Shown: positions 6,124 through 8,485 of the stretch, in pieces | Layout of the letters: each line of letters starts with the position of its first letter | Position numbering within the stretch: the first letter of the stretch is position 1 | NCBI GenBank assembly: GCA_946186535.1 | Contig: CAMHNT010000088.1 | Coordinates: 1 to 8,485 of the forward strand | DNA: 8,485 nt | Origin: an uncultured Clostridia bacterium | Lineage (GTDB): Bacteria > Bacillota > Clostridia > Oscillospirales > Acutalibacteraceae | Direction: 5' to 3' | Notes under the pieces: generated by a model | Seen by the model: only the letters and a program-made list of their open reading frames with translations | Told to the model about the DNA's origin: nothing | The model's database searches: none | Made by a program: the position numbers and the translations under genes

Positions 6124-6513
6124 TTAGTTGTTCTCCTTTTTTGATCTGATGAATTTTACAAGGTCGGTGAGCATAAATATCCAGCCGCCGAGGTAGGGGA
6201 TTCCGATTATAAGTACAAGGAAAAACGCCCAGCCTACCGGAAAAATGTAGAGCAGCTTCTTGATCTTTCCGAACACCGACTTGATGTGAGTCAAGCCGGG
6301 GATCCAGCCTCCGAATACGAATCCGAGCATCGCACCTGAAATAATTGCTTCACCGAATGACTCTGCATCGCCGTTTACGAGAAAATCTATCGTAAGCGCG
6401 ATGGTGGCAATCACCGAAAGTGCAGTGAAAATTGCTGCAATAACGCCGTGTGTGCGGATTTCTCTGCCGTTGTCCTGTGTGCTGCCGTAAATGTTGTTTG
6501 TGTTGTTTTCCAT
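6124..6513 (-). CDS. Small polytopic membrane protein co-transcribed with the ClpP-like protease
   Basis: 129 residues. A polar Asn-rich start (1-20) is followed by a hydrophobic segment at about 23-46, a glycine-rich one at about 56-75 (ISGAMLGFVFGGWIPG), and a long one at about 86-118 that may be one or two helices (LLYIFPVGWAFFLVLIIGIP), ending with a basic FIRSKKENN. GAGG lies a normal distance before ATG 6513, and an extended -10 promoter lies 47 bases upstream, so this is the first gene of the leftward operon. One base separates its stop from the protease start. I do not recognise the family. It could anchor the soluble coupling ATPase or be a substrate of the protease; both are guesses from position. 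Confidence 0.75.
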   Translation of the reverse strand: MENNTNNIYGSTQDNGREIRTHGVIAAIFTALSVIATIALTIDFLVNGDAESFGEAIISGAMLGFVFGGWIPGLTHIKSVFGKIKKLLYIFPVGWAFFLVLIIGIPYLGGWIFMLTDLVKFIRSKKENN

Positions 6514-6559
6514 CTTGAAATACCTCTTTCTTTTTGTGTTCAGCTGTTGCTGTGATTGT

Positions 6560-6568
6560 ATTATATCA
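6560..6568 (-). promoter_or_regulatory. Extended -10 promoter of the membrane protein/protease/ATPase operon
   Basis: On the minus strand TGATATAAT gives a perfect -10 (6560-6565) with the TGn extension. The -35 at 17 bases (AAGAAA) is poor, as is common when the extension is present. The start codon of the membrane protein is 47 bases downstream, and an upstream terminator isolates it from the macrodomain gene. Confidence 0.6.
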
Positions 6569-6596
6569 GGTTTAATAAATTCTTTCTTGGGTTCTC

Positions 6597-6614
6597 ATCC
6601 CAACCTCTTGGGAT
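6597..6614. repeat. Small inverted repeat just upstream of the operon promoter
   Basis: ATCCCA (6597-6602) and TGGGAT (6609-6614) pair around six bases. The site lies upstream of the -35 region and directly after the U-tract side of the macrodomain terminator. It could be an operator or a minor hairpin; the evidence is only the symmetry and position. Confidence 0.3.
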
Positions 6615-6659
6615 AAAAACACAACCACCGCAAAATCGTTATCGACTTTGCGGTGGTTG
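6615..6659 (-). terminator. Strong terminator of the recombinase/macrodomain operon
   Basis: Perfect 13-bp arms CAACCACCGCAAA (6622-6634) and TTTGCGGTGGTTG (6647-6659) enclose a 12-nt loop. On the minus strand the stem is followed by UGUUUUUA. It starts 9 bases past the macrodomain stop codon, so it ends that transcript. There is no comparable U-tract on the plus strand. Confidence 0.88.
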
Positions 6660-6667
6660 AATAGCTG

Positions 6668-7777
6668 TCATTTTTCAACACTCTTATTTTCTTCACTCGG
6701 ATTCCTTGCGCTTCGGAATTCATATTCATAATCCCTTAATGCAGCATCCTGTAACCCTGTTTGAATATACGAATTGGCGATTTCATAATCCATATAGTTC
6801 GAAGGAAAATCGTGTCCTTGCGACCACATCAATCGGCATGTGTCTTCGTATGAAAGATTCAATCCTAACCCTAATTTTAAAACATTCATTCGTTTACTTA
6901 AAAAAGACTTGACTTGATTCCTGCAGTTAGGATTTGATATATAATTGAATATTTTGGATACGTCTGAATCATTGCGAATAAAAATCCGCTCTGAAAACTG
7001 CGTATTGGTAGTATCCTTCGGACGAATAACAAGCTGTGAATAAATATGATCCTCAAATGTCATATTATAGATGGAATGAGTTTTCATGTATTCCTGCTTG
7101 TCTGCTTCATATTTTCTCTTGAACAGTTCTGTTTCCGTCAAGGTGTACTGCATGAGTTTTTCAACAACGGCATTTTTGACAGCACCAAGCTGTGATGTCT
7201 GCTCCAAGAGATGTTCGCCTCCGCTTATTTGCGGCAGAAGTTCATACAGCCTTCTCAAGCAGTTGTTGCATTCGATCAGAGCTTGATACTCGTCCTCTTT
7301 TTTGTATTCGACAATTGTTACATACTTGATAGAACTGTCAGGGTTTTCTGCAAAATATTCTTCAATCGCAGATCGTGCGGCAGATTTTGCCCGGCGATTT
7401 GAAAAGCCCTTTGCACCTCCGCCAAGAAGAGTGAAGTTAAGACGTTTAAGCCCTTTTTCTTCTGCGAGAGTGAGTGCGGCAAGATAGCATTTCTTAAGTT
7501 GATTCGTGGTGCTTGTAGGATGCTTTGGCTGATAGACTGGGGAAACAGCATGAATGAGCCATTTATATCCTCTCAGACCAAAGCTTTCCGTCATGCAGGC
7601 ATTTCCGCTTTTAATAGTGCCGTGTGCCTTTCTTGCTTCAAGCAGCTGCTCTCTGTTTGTATGCTTGTATATTGAAGCGTCCAAGCTGCCGCCTATGATC
7701 GGTTCTTTATTTGCCGAAAACACAAGTGCGTCAGCCTCCATTTCGAAAACATCTCCCGATACAAAATATATGTTCAT
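6668..7777 (-). CDS. Macrodomain ADP-ribose hydrolase fused to a C-terminal helical (HTH-like) domain
   Basis: 369 residues; the ATG overlaps the recombinase stop as ATGA. Residues 1-158 are a macrodomain: FVSGDVFEMEADALVFSAN, then GGSLDASI, GNACMTESFGL, WLIHAVSPVY, and the second loop LLGGGAKGFSNRRA (117-130). Asn23 and Asp33 keep the exact 10-residue spacing of the MacroD catalytic pair, although the usual NAAN is SAN and the GGGVD loop is GGSLD. MacroD proteins remove mono-ADP-ribose from proteins or nucleic acids or hydrolyse O-acetyl-ADP-ribose. Residues about 160-235 are a helical linker. Residues about 238-352 resemble the C-terminal domain seen in longer Firmicutes macrodomain proteins (pattern YKRANIDRKLFSKI..., ALALAIAL.L, AGY.LS.SSKFDLII). 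Here this reads IFIRNDSDVSKIFNYIS, LKLGLGLNLSYEDTCRL and SQGHDFPSNYMDYEIANSYI. Domain calls are from memory. Binding of nucleic acid by this part is possible but unproven. Confidence 0.83.
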   Translation of the reverse strand: MNIYFVSGDVFEMEADALVFSANKEPIIGGSLDASIYKHTNREQLLEARKAHGTIKSGNACMTESFGLRGYKWLIHAVSPVYQPKHPTSTTNQLKKCYLAALTLAEEKGLKRLNFTLLGGGAKGFSNRRAKSAARSAIEEYFAENPDSSIKYVTIVEYKKEDEYQALIECNNCLRRLYELLPQISGGEHLLEQTSQLGAVKNAVVEKLMQYTLTETELFKRKYEADKQEYMKTHSIYNMTFEDHIYSQLVIRPKDTTNTQFSERIFIRNDSDVSKIFNYISNPNCRNQVKSFLSKRMNVLKLGLGLNLSYEDTCRLMWSQGHDFPSNYMDYEIANSYIQTGLQDAALRDYEYEFRSARNPSEENKSVEK

Positions 7778-8485
7778 AATATTGATTCCCTCAACTCTCT
7801 TTTGTATTTGTAAAATGTGTTATTTGCCAACCCGATCAGCTTCATACAGTCCTTGTCGGAAAGCGTTCCCTCAAAATCTCTGCTGTATTTAATGATAAGC
7901 GGTTTGACGGCTTTGCTTTTTTTCGTTTCGTGCGTTGTGCCTTTGATAGTTCCGATTTGCTTGCCGTTCAGACGGGCTGTTTCTATTCCCTCACGTGTAC
8001 GCTGCCGCAGATCGTCAACTTCCTTTTCCGATTGCTCGAATGCCTTGTAAATGTCCTGCTCAACCTTATTCATCATAAACTTGCTGACGGCGCTCATGAT
8101 AGCGTTCACAAGCTCATCGGCAGCGTCGTCGCCCGATGAAAAAGGCTGTGATACGATCCCGTTAAGTGCGTCCTTATAAGCTTCCGTGTCAATATGCCGT
8201 TCCTTCAAGAAAATAAGACGAATTCGTCTTTCAAACAATTCTTTGTATAACTTAAAGCCCTCTGCTGCATTTCTGCTCATTCTGCTTACACTGTCAAATA
8301 TAACGGTATCGTTTTCCTTGAGCTTTTTGGAAAGCTTGTTCCATTCGGGGCGGTTTAGAGAAGTACCCGTATAGGCTTCTTCTATTATTACGGCATTAGG
8401 GTATTCGTTTTTTATGTTTCGTATCTGCCTTTCGATAGACTGCTTGCGTGTGCTTATTCGGCAGTAGCCGTAAAGATCGGAAGAG
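7774..8485 (-). CDS. Small serine recombinase (resolvase/invertase family), N-terminus cut by contig end
   Basis: The frame is open from the right edge. True sequence probably begins at YGYCRIST (from 8472); the codons beyond it are adapter-like. YGYCRIS carries the catalytic serine (codon 8452-8454), followed by RKQSIERQIRNI, EEAYTGTSLNRPEW, and VIFDSVSRMSR, the conserved arginine motif. A long helical dimer segment (KFMMNKVEQDIYKAFEQSEK) leads to TREGIETARLNGKQIG and a C-terminal HTH (LSDKDCMKLIGLANNTFYKYKREL). About 232 residues are visible, so only a few are missing. Members recombine short DNA sites as tetramers with a 5'-phosphoserine intermediate, performing resolution, inversion or integration of small elements. 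The stop TGA overlaps the macrodomain ATG. No recombination site can be named. Family is certain; reaction type is not. Confidence 0.9.
   Translation of the reverse strand, partial: SSDLYGYCRISTRKQSIERQIRNIKNEYPNAVIIEEAYTGTSLNRPEWNKLSKKLKENDTVIFDSVSRMSRNAAEGFKLYKELFERRIRLIFLKERHIDTEAYKDALNGIVSQPFSSGDDAADELVNAIMSAVSKFMMNKVEQDIYKAFEQSEKEVDDLRQRTREGIETARLNGKQIGTIKGTTHETKKSKAVKPLIIKYSRDFEGTLSDKDCMKLIGLANNTFYKYKRELRESIL
8474..8485 (+). other. Illumina adapter remnant at the contig end
   Basis: The last 12 bases read AGATCGGAAGAG, identical to the start of the common Illumina read-through adapter. Just inside it the recombinase resumes its normal YGYCRIS start, whereas the adapter codons give Ser-Ser-Asp, unlike family N-termini. 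These bases should be trimmed and not treated as biology. Confidence 0.85.

Noticed and set aside
6622..6659. Paired 13-mers as a CRISPR-like repeat
   Set aside because: There are only two copies, in inverted orientation, followed by a U-tract right after a stop codon: a terminator.

Overview
The window looks like a piece of a low-to-medium-GC Firmicutes genome, most likely a gut Clostridia of the Ruminococcus/Oscillospiraceae type. Supporting this are strong AGGAGG-type ribosome binding sites, U-tailed hairpin terminators, a lipoprotein with a Gram-positive-style lipobox, and protein families I know mainly from that group: a small serine recombinase of the YGYCRIS type, a compact VirD4-like ATPase, and a macrodomain protein with a helical C-terminal domain. 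It is a contig fragment. The left end starts inside a gene, and the last 12 bases match the start of the Illumina adapter, so the right end is probably artificial.

Left part (1-2903). The C-terminal part of a TIGR02452-type (microbial PARG-like) ADP-ribose hydrolase runs rightward into a terminator shared with a convergent small XRE-type regulator. The regulator is divergent from a two-gene rightward unit: a two-TM membrane protein with a conserved soluble tail, then a 386-aa lipoprotein with an internally repeated domain. A well-formed ribosome binding site behind the lipoprotein opens a third reading frame that stops after 20 codons and looks like the signal peptide of a decayed paralogue. 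A bidirectional terminator closes the unit.

Right part (2914-8485). All genes point left. The upstream pair is a serine recombinase and a macrodomain protein, joined by a 4-base ATGA overlap and closed by a strong terminator. Downstream, an extended -10 promoter drives a small membrane protein, a catalytically intact ClpP-like serine protease, a VirD4/TraG-like coupling ATPase without membrane anchor, and two unrecognised proteins of 85 and about 195 aa. Two unusual structured intergenic regions lie in this operon: a large nested inverted repeat between clpP and the ATPase gene, and two mutually exclusive hairpins in front of the 85-aa gene.

Reading as a whole. This is accessory DNA, probably part of an integrative or mobilizable element. 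The coupling ATPase, ClpP-like protease and membrane protein form one module, and recombinase plus macrodomain form another. The window holds ADP-ribose-processing folds of two different families about 6 kb apart. No relaxase, T4SS channel gene, ADP-ribosyltransferase toxin, CRISPR array, tRNA or rRNA is visible. Any statement that these modules form one system is inference.
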